Positions 16,186-21,180 of a DNA stretch of 21,648 nt are shown here, one piece after another. Made by a program: the position numbers and the translations under genes. Origin of the DNA: an uncultured Roseburia sp. (GTDB taxonomy: Bacteria > Bacillota > Clostridia > Lachnospirales > Lachnospiraceae); the NCBI GenBank assembly GCA_900548205.1, contig URJS01000036.1, forward strand, positions 1 through 21,648, written 5' to 3'. Numbering within the stretch: position 1 is the stretch's first letter; each line of letters starts with the position of its first letter. The notes under the pieces were generated by a model that had not been told where the DNA came from, searched no databases, and saw only the letters and a list, made by a program, of their open reading frames with translations.

Positions 16186-16379
16186 GCGCTTCCTCCGAAT
16201 CTAAGTCGGGTAAACTTCTCTGCCCCGATCGGCTTATTCATGAAATATCCCTGATATACATCACAATTGATATCCTTTCGCACGCCAAGCTGCCCGCGCA
16301 TCTCCACGCCTTCCGCCACACATACGATTCCAAGCCTCCTTGGGACCTCCCCTCTGTCTCCATATCCAAAATAATGCAA
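16158..16379 (-). pseudogene. C-terminal remnant of an EAL-domain protein
   Basis: The frame reads GIVCVAEGVEMRGQLGVRKD and then CDVYQGYFMNKPIGAEKF. This matches the end of c-di-GMP phosphodiesterase EAL domains (VAEGVE...QLxxLxxxGCDxxQGYxxxKP). The catalytic EAL motif and the rest of the barrel are gone, and the 3' end runs into the pyrF promoter. Only about 55 residues are recognisable, so it is not functional. Confidence 0.7.
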
Positions 16380-16401
16380 AAATAATGCGACCGGAACGGT
16401 C
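16374..16401 (-). terminator. Probable terminator after the XRE gene
   Basis: GACCG/CGGTC (16389-16393 with 16397-16401, loop GAA) is followed on the minus strand by GCATTATTTTTGC. It lies 18 bases after the stop of the regulator gene. Confidence 0.5.
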
Positions 16402-16418
16402 AGAAAAATATTTAAGTC

Positions 16419-16661
16419 TTATCGGTCCGTTGAAATACCCTTAAAAAACTCTGCATAATCTACCCCGAAAATCTGCTGCAATCCCACTAAATCGCTGATG
16501 TAAATATTGCCTCTCCCCAGCTCGATCAAGGAGTAAGTACTTCTGCTTAACGGCGATCCTAATAATTGCAGCTTGGCAACTGTCTGCTCCTGTGACAGAT
16601 TACATGACAAACGTATACGTTTCAGGTTTTCTCCAAAGATATTATCGCATAATAGTTTCAC
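16419..16661 (-). CDS. Small XRE-family regulator
   Basis: This 80-aa protein is one helix-turn-helix DNA-binding domain: ENLKRIRLSCNLSQEQTVAKL holds helices 1-2, SRSTYSLIELGRGN the recognition helix and turn, and DLVGLQQIFGVDYAEFF the end. The start is GTG at 16659-16661, nine bases after GGAGG. It belongs to the same subfamily as the two regulators at 18020 and 18342. The dyads at 16679 and 16732 lie between it and the divergent small gene, so it probably represses that gene and itself. Confidence 0.85.
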   Translation of the reverse strand: MKLLCDNIFGENLKRIRLSCNLSQEQTVAKLQLLGSPLSRSTYSLIELGRGNIYISDLVGLQQIFGVDYAEFFKGISTDR

Positions 16662-16678
16662 CCTTATGCACCTCCATA

Positions 16679-16699
16679 TTGCTTATACTTGTAAGCTAA
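16679..16699. promoter_or_regulatory. Operator-like dyad 1
   Basis: TTGCTTATA-CT-TGTAAGCTA is an imperfect dyad matching the perfect one at 16732-16751. It sits just upstream of the XRE gene's ribosome binding site and beside the -35 box of the divergent promoter. Confidence 0.55.
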
Positions 16700-16703
16700 T
16701 AAC

Positions 16704-16732
16704 TTGATTTTAGCAATGTAAAGGTTTATAAT
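16704..16732 (+). promoter_or_regulatory. Promoter of the small gene at 16770
   Basis: TTGATT (16704-16709), 17 bases, TATAAT (16727-16732). The two operator-like dyads flank it, one overlapping the last base of the -10 box and the start site. Confidence 0.75.
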
Positions 16733-16751
16733 TGCTTATATCTATAAGCAA
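16732..16751. promoter_or_regulatory. Operator-like dyad 2 (perfect)
   Basis: TTGCTTATA-TC-TATAAGCAA is a perfect 9-bp dyad over the expected transcription start of the plus-strand promoter. A bound repressor would block initiation. The centre-to-centre distance to dyad 1 is about 53 bases, five helical turns. The divergent XRE protein is the natural candidate ligand; this is inference. Confidence 0.6.
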
Positions 16752-16769
16752 CCAAGAAAGGAAACTACT

Positions 16770-17342
16770 ATGCCAAAAATATCAGAAAATACGCTGCATA
16801 GCTGCATGACAGAAAAAGAAATGTACCAGACAATGTATCAAAATCTCTTTCATAAAATATCAAGAGCGCTCTCCATTCTCGAGAGCGGAGAAGTGAATGC
16901 TGTCGTGGATGCGATCCAGACCTTAAAAAATGCACAGTGTGACGCCGAGGAAAAGTTTATCCGCACCTCCTGCCGCTGCGTAACAACGAGAGACACCGCA
17001 TCACGAGCCACTCTTATGTCAAACAAAGACCTTCCTTCTGAACTGTCCAAACGTCCGGATTTACAATCTGTCAGCTGCTTTCACCGCAAACAGCATATAA
17101 CAAAATATCTGCCATATAAATTTGACACAAGAAAATGCCCATACAGAAAACACTTGGAAAACAGCCTTCGCCAATTTATCGGGCAAAACCCCAAAAATCG
17201 GCGTTTCTCGTGTCATACCAAGGGATTGCACAGAAAAAGAAAGCACACCGTTTTCGCTTGGACAAAGGGTCGGAGCAGCATTGGTGCTCCTTCTATCAAA
17301 GCATACAGAAAAACCGCTAACCCTTGGTTCCTCAAAGATTAA
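16770..17342 (+). CDS. Small helical protein of unknown function, with a repeat-derived tail
   Basis: AAAGGA and a strong promoter precede the ATG. The first 62 or so residues look like a genuine small helical protein (TEKEMYQTMYQNLFHKISRA, then an AQCDAEEKFI end), similar in style to short Clostridial proteins of unknown function. After about residue 65 the frame enters the dispersed repeat (16982-17029) and then low-quality basic sequence, ending inside the left tRNA-derived repeat. The 190-aa length is therefore probably an accident: the native end was likely replaced by the insertion. I do not assign a function. Confidence 0.45.
   Translation: MPKISENTLHSCMTEKEMYQTMYQNLFHKISRALSILESGEVNAVVDAIQTLKNAQCDAEEKFIRTSCRCVTTRDTASRATLMSNKDLPSELSKRPDLQSVSCFHRKQHITKYLPYKFDTRKCPYRKHLENSLRQFIGQNPKNRRFSCHTKGLHRKRKHTVFAWTKGRSSIGAPSIKAYRKTANPWFLKD
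16982..17029. repeat. Dispersed repeat, copy 2
   Basis: It matches 11684-11730 at about 41 of 48 positions with one gap; CGAGCCACTCTTATGT is identical. It interrupts the small gene's frame. A hairpin GGAGCA/TGCTCC lies further on at 17272-17290. I see no gene in 17030-17301. Confidence 0.5.
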
Positions 17343-17395
17343 CGGTTTCTTCACTGAAAGTCGATGCGATAGGATTTGAACCCGCGGCCTCTGCG
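17302..17395. repeat. Left 94-bp direct repeat (candidate att site)
   Basis: Aligned by eye to 19869-19962 it differs at seven of 94 positions with no gaps. The repeat covers the tRNA-Pro terminator, the 3' flank and the 3' third of the tRNA (T arm and acceptor arm). This is the pattern expected for the distal end of an element integrated at a tRNA 3' end. Confidence 0.75.
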
Positions 17396-17415
17396 GACAA
17401 CAGATCCCCAAGCTT
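17361..17415 (-). pseudogene. tRNA-Pro pseudogene, 3' part
   Basis: On the minus strand it keeps the T arm GGTTCAAATCC and the acceptor arm CGCATCGA of tRNA-Pro. The anticodon arm is replaced (TCTGTTGTC in place of the TTCGGGA loop), and only AGCTTGG of the D arm remains. It cannot fold as a tRNA. The downstream terminator copy (17312-17347) is still present. Confidence 0.75.
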
Positions 17416-17430
17416 ATAAAAGAAAAATAG

Positions 17431-17459
17431 TTTACAAATATCTCAAGAAATGCTATATT
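17431..17459 (+). promoter_or_regulatory. Promoter of the candidate antitoxin RNA
   Basis: TTTACA (17431-17436), 17 bases, then TGC-TATATT (17454-17459), an extended -10 promoter with correct spacing. It faces the 3' end of the toxin-like gene and ends in a strong terminator 57 bases later, with no reading frame between. Confidence 0.7.
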
Positions 17460-17466
17460 CTTATTA

Positions 17467-17551
17467 AAGGAACAACCGCCCACAAAGTGGTTGACCATGA
17501 TAGGAAAGCAAAATGCCACCCAAACCGATCAAAGTATTAGGGTGGTTTTTT
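17467..17551 (+). ncRNA. Candidate antisense antitoxin RNA, about 85 nt
   Basis: It is defined by the promoter at 17431-17459 and the terminator at 17516-17551. It contains a CCAC-AAA-GTGG hairpin near 17480-17490 and no plausible start codon. It converges on the toxin-like gene and would pair with the 3' untranslated part of that mRNA, the arrangement of TxpA/RatA-type loci. Its existence is inferred from the signals, not shown. Confidence 0.55.
17516..17551 (+). terminator. Terminator shared by antitoxin RNA and toxin mRNA
   Basis: CCACCC (17516-17521) and GGGTGG (17540-17545) are followed by TTTTTT on the plus strand. Flanking GCAAAA/TTTTGC extends the symmetry, so it can also end the minus-strand toxin transcript, though with a weaker T-run (ATTTTGCTTT). 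Confidence 0.75.
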
Positions 17552-17562
17552 GCTATGTATAA

Positions 17563-17652
17563 CTACTTACAAAACGTAAATACGAATGTAAGCAATGCCA
17601 ACATGAAAATACCAAAGGTCATCATGTCTTTAAAATCAAAGTGATTTTTCAT
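17563..17652 (-). CDS. 29-residue membrane peptide, candidate type I toxin
   Basis: The peptide starts MKNHFDFKDMMTFGIF, is hydrophobic from about residue 11 to 27 and ends FCK. This polar-start, single-span, basic-end plan with an MMTFGIFMLALLTF core closely resembles the putative holin-like toxin (Hol-Tox, TxpA-like) family. It would insert in the membrane. A GGGGGTGG ribosome binding site lies five bases before the ATG but is buried in a hairpin (17661-17684), a usual control in type I toxins. An extended -10 promoter and an opposing short RNA complete the locus. No homology search was possible. Confidence 0.7.
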   Translation of the reverse strand: MKNHFDFKDMMTFGIFMLALLTFVFTFCK

Positions 17653-17660
17653 AGGCACCA

Positions 17661-17684
17661 CCCCCATTCTCTTTAGAATGAAGG
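17661..17684 (-). promoter_or_regulatory. Hairpin hiding the toxin ribosome binding site
   Basis: On the minus strand CCTTCATTCT pairs with AGAATGGGGG around an AAAG loop: eight Watson-Crick pairs plus two G-U pairs. The 3' arm is the Shine-Dalgarno region of the peptide gene, so translation would need the structure to open or be processed. The G-U pairs are valid only on this strand. Confidence 0.65.
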
Positions 17685-17718
17685 TCAACTCACCCTATAT
17701 TGCGATTGTTCCCTGCCT

Positions 17719-17747
17719 ACTTTAACACATCTGCCGCCTCATTACAA
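17719..17747 (-). promoter_or_regulatory. Candidate toxin promoter
   Basis: Minus-strand TTGTAA (17742-17747), 17 bases, TGT-TAAAGT (17719-17724); the boxes are imperfect but the -10 is extended. A start near 17712 gives a 60-base leader containing the hairpin that covers the ribosome binding site. Confidence 0.45.
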
Positions 17748-17990
17748 TATTTTTCAACTTAATATGTAATCTACCCCTGCATATTACAAGGGTCTGTGCA
17801 CCCAGACCCTGCAAAACCTAATTTTTATACTACATGTTTATTATCCTGATTTTGGATAACGTGTTAGGTAACAAGCAACAACGATCAGATAGTTCTTTTA
17901 TTTTCAAGAGTATAAAATCCAGTCAAGCTGTGCGCATATATTTTACCCCTTTACCGGATTTCCTAGATTTTATTCACAAACCCCAATCAT
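17748..17990. other. Non-coding stretch with two hairpins
   Basis: I see no gene here. GGGTCTG/CAGACCC (17790-17796 with 17803-17809) is a perfect 7-bp hairpin. Further on, ACCTAA/TTAGGT (17816-17821 with 17864-17869) encloses TTATCC/GGATAA (17841-17846 with 17854-17859). Neither has a good T-run. They may be remnants of the element's origin or regulatory region. Confidence 0.4.
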
Positions 17991-18011
17991 AAAAAAGAGC
18001 ATGGTTCATGC
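17991..18011 (-). terminator. Terminator after the first XRE paralogue
   Basis: GCATG/CATGC (17999-18003 with 18007-18011) is followed on the minus strand by TCTTTTTT (17991-17998). It begins nine bases after the regulator's stop codon. Confidence 0.65.
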
Positions 18012-18019
18012 ATTTTGAA

Positions 18020-18271
18020 TCAGACCCCTTGATCACACTTTCTGAAAAAAGCATTGTAGTCACATTCCAATATATCTGTCAAAGCTATTAGCATATCAAC
18101 ACTCGGATTATTTAGCCCCATCTCTACTTTGCTGTATGTCCCCGTCGAAATTTCTACTCCCCGTAACTGAAGCTGTGCCACAATATCACGATTACGGAAT
18201 CCTTTTTCCACTCGTAAGCGCTTAATATTCGTTCCCAATAAATGATTTGTACGTTGATTTACTCTTTCCAT
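18020..18271 (-). CDS. XRE-family regulator, tandem paralogue A
   Basis: This 83-aa protein has one helix-turn-helix domain: LGTNIKRLRVEKGFRNRDIV, then STGTYSKVEMGLNNPSVDML as recognition helix and next helix, ending ILECDYNAFF. The start at 18271 is chosen for GAGGTG five bases upstream; a frame nine codons longer has no such site. It is a clear paralogue of the neighbour at 18342 (shared KxExxxNNPSVDxLIALTxILECDxNAFF). It likely regulates element genes, perhaps through TTCCAAAATGGAA-type sites. Confidence 0.85.
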   Translation of the reverse strand: MERVNQRTNHLLGTNIKRLRVEKGFRNRDIVAQLQLRGVEISTGTYSKVEMGLNNPSVDMLIALTDILECDYNAFFRKCDQGV

Positions 18272-18311
18272 ATTACACCTCATGAAAATAGTACCCAACT
18301 TAGCAAATCAT

Positions 18312-18327
18312 TCGTTTCCAAAATAGA
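18312..18327. promoter_or_regulatory. Operator-like site upstream of paralogue A
   Basis: GTTTCCAAAATAGAAG is a degenerate copy of the dyad at 18630-18643. It lies about 40 bases before the start of the regulator at 18020-18271, the same relative place as the other copy before paralogue B. Confidence 0.45.
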
Positions 18328-18341
18328 AGCAATCTAGCTGT

Positions 18342-18584
18342 TTATTTATTATTTTCAAAAAATGCGTTAAAATCACATTCCAGAATCTTCGTTAAGGCAA
18401 TCAGCACATCTACGCTTGGATTGTTTATCCTCATTTCCATTTTGCTATAAGCGGTTGCTGAAATTTCTATCCTTTGTACCTGTAATTGTGTTGCAACATC
18501 TGTATTCCGTATATGCTTTTCTAATCTTATCTTTCTGATATTCTCCCCCAACAAGTGATTTTTACATTGATTTATTCCCTTCAT
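18342..18584 (-). CDS. XRE-family regulator, tandem paralogue B
   Basis: This 80-aa protein has a single helix-turn-helix domain (LGENIRKIRLEKHIRNTDVA, SATAYSKMEMRINNPSVDVL, ILECDFNAFF). By eye about 60% of positions match paralogue A, 70 bases downstream. AGAGG precedes the ATG. Two copies of TCCAAAATGG lie upstream, 22-23 bases apart, one of them over the divergent promoter at 18630. Duplicated gene and duplicated site together suggest a duplicated regulatory unit. Confidence 0.85.
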   Translation of the reverse strand: MKGINQCKNHLLGENIRKIRLEKHIRNTDVATQLQVQRIEISATAYSKMEMRINNPSVDVLIALTKILECDFNAFFENNK

Positions 18585-18605
18585 GTCTTTCCTCTCACGA
18601 ATATT

Positions 18606-18643
18606 TTATCCAAAATGGCAGGAAGTCTGTTTCCAAAATGGAA
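18606..18643. promoter_or_regulatory. Paired operator-like sites between paralogue B and the divergent gene
   Basis: TATCCAAAATGGCA (near 18607-18620) and TTTCCAAAATGGAA (18630-18643) share TCCAAAATGG and are two helical turns apart. The second contains the perfect dyad TTCCA-AAA-TGGAA and overlaps the -35 box of the plus-strand promoter. Confidence 0.55.
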
Positions 18644-18658
18644 TCAATGTGTTATAAT
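18630..18658 (+). promoter_or_regulatory. Promoter of the frameshifted small gene
   Basis: TTTCCA (18630-18635), 17 bases, then TGT-TATAAT (18653-18658), an extended -10 promoter. The -35 is part of the operator-like dyad, which suggests control by the neighbouring XRE proteins. Confidence 0.6.
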
Positions 18659-18686
18659 ATCATTAATTTCTAATGAGGTAATACAT

Positions 18687-19050
18687 ATGGATAAAAAATA
18701 TTTTTGCGACCTATTATTCCAAATATTTAACGAAAATGATAAATATTTCCTTGATATTGAGTGGTTAGATTCCGGTAACTGCTTTATTATCACCTGCACC
18801 GACAATAGCAAATTTTCTATTTCCATCAACAACGTCATTACCTACCACAATAAATTCTTTTATTAATGACATTACACCAATAAGCAAGGAACTGATCAAA
18901 TCTCTCCGAACATACGAAAATTACTTTCATGACCTTATAAATTTAAGACAAGACAATCCTTATTTGTTTATGATAATTCTTTCCGTCCTAAAGCTTCGGA
19001 ATTTTGATATTTTATTACATGATATGGCGGAATCTATTATGGGTCAATGA
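18687..19050 (+). pseudogene. Small unknown gene with a 1-nt frameshift
   Basis: The first frame (18687-18866) gives 59 aa starting MDKKYFCDLLFQIFNENDK and ending at HNKFFY. A second frame continues from about 18858 to TGA at 19048-19050 with good protein-like content (ITPISKELIKSLRTYENYF, then DILLHDMAESIMGQ) but has no start codon of its own. Dropping one T from the TTTT run near 18859-18862 joins them into a 120-aa protein. GAGGT precedes the ATG and a good promoter lies upstream, so it was recently a working gene. I do not recognise the family. Programmed frameshifting is less likely. Confidence 0.6.
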
Positions 19051-19088
19051 CACCCATATGCACAAACATTAAAGGATAACTGGAACTT

Positions 19089-19421
19089 CTAATGCAATGG
19101 CTCCAATGAAGTCAATCTGCCTGACAGCATGGTTCTATCCATTTCTACCGTCAAAGTGTGATGACATACTTCTTCAATGATTTCCTCTACGCCCCATTCC
19201 TTTTGTCTGATCTTTAGATCATATGCATAGAATAGCCCCAACAAAATTTCAAAATCCCCTATTTCTCCCACTACATAGGCATTTACGCCCTCTATATGAT
19301 TTCTTGTTGTAGCCAATACCTGAAAATCCAACAACAAAACCATCCCTATCAGACACACCATAGTCCGTGTAAAAAGCATAGTAACGGAGACTTCTACAAG
19401 AACACAAGCTGGCAAGCACAC
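19089..19421 (-). pseudogene. Uncertain frame, possibly a broken gene
   Basis: The 3' part of this frame looks protein-like (NAYVVGEIGDFEILLGLFYA, then EEIIEEVCHHTLTVEMD). Its 5' part is not, and no ribosome binding site supports the first ATG. A second frame overlaps it at 19249-19437. It may be the end of a lost gene on the element. No family is recognised. Confidence 0.3.
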
Positions 19422-19517
19422 CTTTCATCCATTTCAACAGAAGAAAAATAGTTACTACGTTTATGGTAGGGGCAAGAATACAGCCGAAAATTTTTTCAAT
19501 CAGGCTACAAAAACAAA

Positions 19518-19780
19518 GACGGTTATATTTTTACATGGGAAAATAGCTCGGTATATGACCCAAACTATATTTTCAACCTTTTAGCAAAGCTATGAAAAGA
19601 TTGGACAGACCAGAAATATCCCTTCACAAACTTCATCACAGTTACACTTCTATGTTTAGAAATGAAGGCGGAAAGATTAAGAAACTGCAATATTGCCCAT
19701 GATATACCGACACTCAGACTACTGTTACTATCTATGCTCATTTTAATCACCAACGATTAACACAATCGAAAATAACCTGA
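19518..19780 (+). pseudogene. Tyrosine integrase, degenerate C-terminal part
   Basis: In one frame 19518-19592 reads DGYIFTWENSSVYDPNYIF, a typical pre-catalytic stretch of phage/ICE integrases. After a frame change 19592-19780 reads RPEISLHKLHHSYTSMFRNE, a stop, then TDTQTTVTIYAHFNHQRL. This aligns with the integrase pattern HDLRHS...LGHSDTQTT..IYAH. The catalytic box arginine of HxLRH is histidine here; the tyrosine of IYAH remains. With a shift, a stop and a lost arginine it is dead. Less certain remains may reach back to about 19440. Confidence 0.7.
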
Positions 19781-19868
19781 ATAAAATTTCTATGACATCT
19801 TCATATTTTTATAAAGAACACTATTGGGCAACGCCGGATGTTTGGCAGAAGTCAGATTCAGATAAAAC

Positions 19869-19962
19869 CATATAGAAAAACCGCTAACCCTTGATTCCCC
19901 AAAGATTAACGGTTTCTTCACTGAAAATCGATGCGACAGGATTTGAACCTGCGACCTCTGCG
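19869..19962. repeat. Right 94-bp direct repeat (candidate att site at the intact tRNA)
   Basis: This is the partner of 17302-17395 with a 2,567-base period. It covers the terminator and 3' portion of the working tRNA-Pro. Confidence 0.75.
19874..19914 (-). terminator. tRNA-Pro terminator
   Basis: Minus-strand AACCGTTAATC pairs with GGTTAGCGGTT over 11 bp including two G-U pairs (19904-19914 with 19879-19889), followed by TTTTTC. It lies 14 bases after the tRNA. Confidence 0.75.
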
Positions 19963-20001
19963 TCCCGAACGCAGCGCTCTACCAAGCTGAGCCACGCATC
20001 G
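19928..20001 (-). tRNA. tRNA-Pro (anticodon CGG)
   Basis: 74 nt. The acceptor stem CGATGCG/CGCATCG, discriminator A, D arm GCTCAGCTTGGTAGAGC, anticodon stem CTGCG/CGCAG with loop TTCGGGA (anticodon CGG), and T arm with GGTTCAAATCC are all intact. The 3' CCA is not encoded. Its 3' end is the likely target of the element at 17302-19962. Confidence 0.95.
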
Positions 20002-20039
20002 CTATGTATCAATAAATATTCCTTAAATCGTGCTCATTT

Positions 20040-20068
20040 ATACTACCACATCTTTTTATGATTGTCCA
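20040..20068 (-). promoter_or_regulatory. tRNA-Pro promoter
   Basis: Minus-strand TGGACA (20063-20068), 17 bases, TAGTAT (20040-20045), about 39 bases before the tRNA 5' end. Confidence 0.5.
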
Positions 20069-20096
20069 GTAAAAATTTAAATTTTTTCAAAAAATA

Positions 20097-20127
20097 TTGA
20101 CTCCAACGTAAGGTGATGCTGTATTCT
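20097..20127 (+). promoter_or_regulatory. MerR-type promoter with a 19-bp spacer
   Basis: TTGACT (20097-20102) and TATTCT (20122-20127) are 19 bases apart, the overlong spacing typical of promoters twisted open by MerR proteins. The spacer begins CCAACGTAAGGTGATG and contains a degenerate dyad. It lies 87 bases before the regulator gene, implying autoregulation. Confidence 0.65.
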
Positions 20128-20213
20128 ATGATTAAAGAAGCTGCAGAACTATCCCTTAGCAATTTTTGTACTGCATATTCTTCCACCAAACAAAAGGAGG
20201 CTGTGAGGTAAAA

Positions 20214-21089
20214 ATGGAACTAAAAACAATCAGTCAAGTCGCAGATCTGACTGGCATCAGCACGCGCACCCTGCAATACTATGATGAGATCCATCTGCTG
20301 AAGCCCGCAGAAGTGACAGCTGCCGGCTACCGGCTATATGACGAGGGAAATCTACAAACCCTTCAGCAGATTTTATTTTTTAAGGAGTTAGGCTTTCGCC
20401 TGAAAGAAATTTCTGAAATCCTGCAAAAATCTGATTTTGACAGGCTTGCTGCATTTCAAAAACAAAAAGAACTGCTCCTGCTAAAGCGAAACCAAATGGA
20501 TCGGTTGATAGCGCTTCTTGACCGCTTAGCAAAAGGAGAATCCTGTATGAGCTTTCAAGAATTTGATTTGTCTGATTATATCCATGCATTGGAGGACTTT
20601 AAATGCACAAATGCTGCTGAAGTCATCCAGTATTGGGGAAGCACAGAAAATTTTGATCTGTTTATCCAAAAAATCAAGGAGGACAGTGACGAGGTCGCAA
20701 AGCTTGCCAGCTCACAATTCGGCAGTATAGAGGCATATACCGATGCCATGAAATACAATCTGGAACACTTTTCTGAGCTGCTGGAGCCGGCATGCAATGA
20801 AGATATAAAGGAAATCGGCGTGCAGAGCGATCTGCTGTATACACAATTAACCGCCGATTTGTCAAAAGCTGTTTCTTGTCCCGAAATACAGGAAATCGTT
20901 CATAAAATTGATCTGCTGATTCAAAAAAACAACGGCGGAATTTCTCTCGGAAAACCATTCCTCCATGTCCTCATTGACGCATATTCCAGCGATTACATCA
21001 CAGAAGTCACTGATACAAAATACGGAGCAGGCGCTTCCGCTTATATTACACAAGCACTTCGCTATTATTTGGAGCATCAGGAAGAATAA
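20214..21089 (+). CDS. MerR-family regulator with a TipAS-like domain
   Basis: This 291-aa protein has an N-terminal MerR winged helix (ISQVADLTGISTRTLQYYDE, then AGYRLYDEGNLQTLQQILFF), a dimerisation helix at about residues 75-110, and a C-terminal alpha-helical part resembling TipAS, the antibiotic-binding domain of TipAL (IDAYSSDYITEVTDTKYGAG near the end). Such proteins sense small molecules and activate 19-bp-spacer promoters, as found upstream. I start at 20214 for the GAGG seven bases before it. The ligand is unknown. Confidence 0.85.
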   Translation: MELKTISQVADLTGISTRTLQYYDEIHLLKPAEVTAAGYRLYDEGNLQTLQQILFFKELGFRLKEISEILQKSDFDRLAAFQKQKELLLLKRNQMDRLIALLDRLAKGESCMSFQEFDLSDYIHALEDFKCTNAAEVIQYWGSTENFDLFIQKIKEDSDEVAKLASSQFGSIEAYTDAMKYNLEHFSELLEPACNEDIKEIGVQSDLLYTQLTADLSKAVSCPEIQEIVHKIDLLIQKNNGGISLGKPFLHVLIDAYSSDYITEVTDTKYGAGASAYITQALRYYLEHQEE

Positions 21090-21101
21090 CGCCAACAACC
21101 A

Positions 21102-21127
21102 GTGGGCTGCTCAAAGCAGCAGCCCAC
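21102..21127. terminator. Hairpin after the MerR gene
   Basis: GTGGGCTGCT and AGCAGCCCAC are a perfect 10-bp inverted repeat with a 6-base loop, 12 bases after the stop. The T-run is poor (GCCGTTTC), but the position between convergent genes suits a terminator. Confidence 0.6.
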
Positions 21128-21180
21128 GCCGTTTCAAAATAAATTTCTTTAAAAACGTCATCACTACATTTTCTTATATC

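Larger units (their letters stand above)
17302..19962. mobile_element. Decayed integrative element in the tRNA-Pro 3' end
   Basis: It is bounded by the two 94-bp repeats, with the intact tRNA-Pro at the right end. It contains, in order: a toxin-like peptide gene with an opposing short RNA, two tandem XRE regulators, a frameshifted small gene, an uncertain broken frame, and a degenerate tyrosine integrase close to the right repeat. The integrase's position beside the tRNA is typical. No replication, structural or conjugation genes remain, so the original element type is open. A tandem tRNA duplication that later decayed is a weaker alternative. Confidence 0.65.

Noticed and set aside
17122..17379. 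Plus-strand frame of 85 codons before and into the left repeat
   Set aside because: TTG start without a binding site, and it ends in the tRNA relic; treated as chance.
17061..17519. Minus-strand frame of 152 codons across the left tRNA repeat
   Set aside because: It runs through a tRNA pseudogene and a terminator, and the composition is not protein-like.
18855..18866. Programmed frameshift in the small element gene
   Set aside because: The T run is short, and no downstream stimulatory structure or internal Shine-Dalgarno is obvious; a simple indel is more economical.
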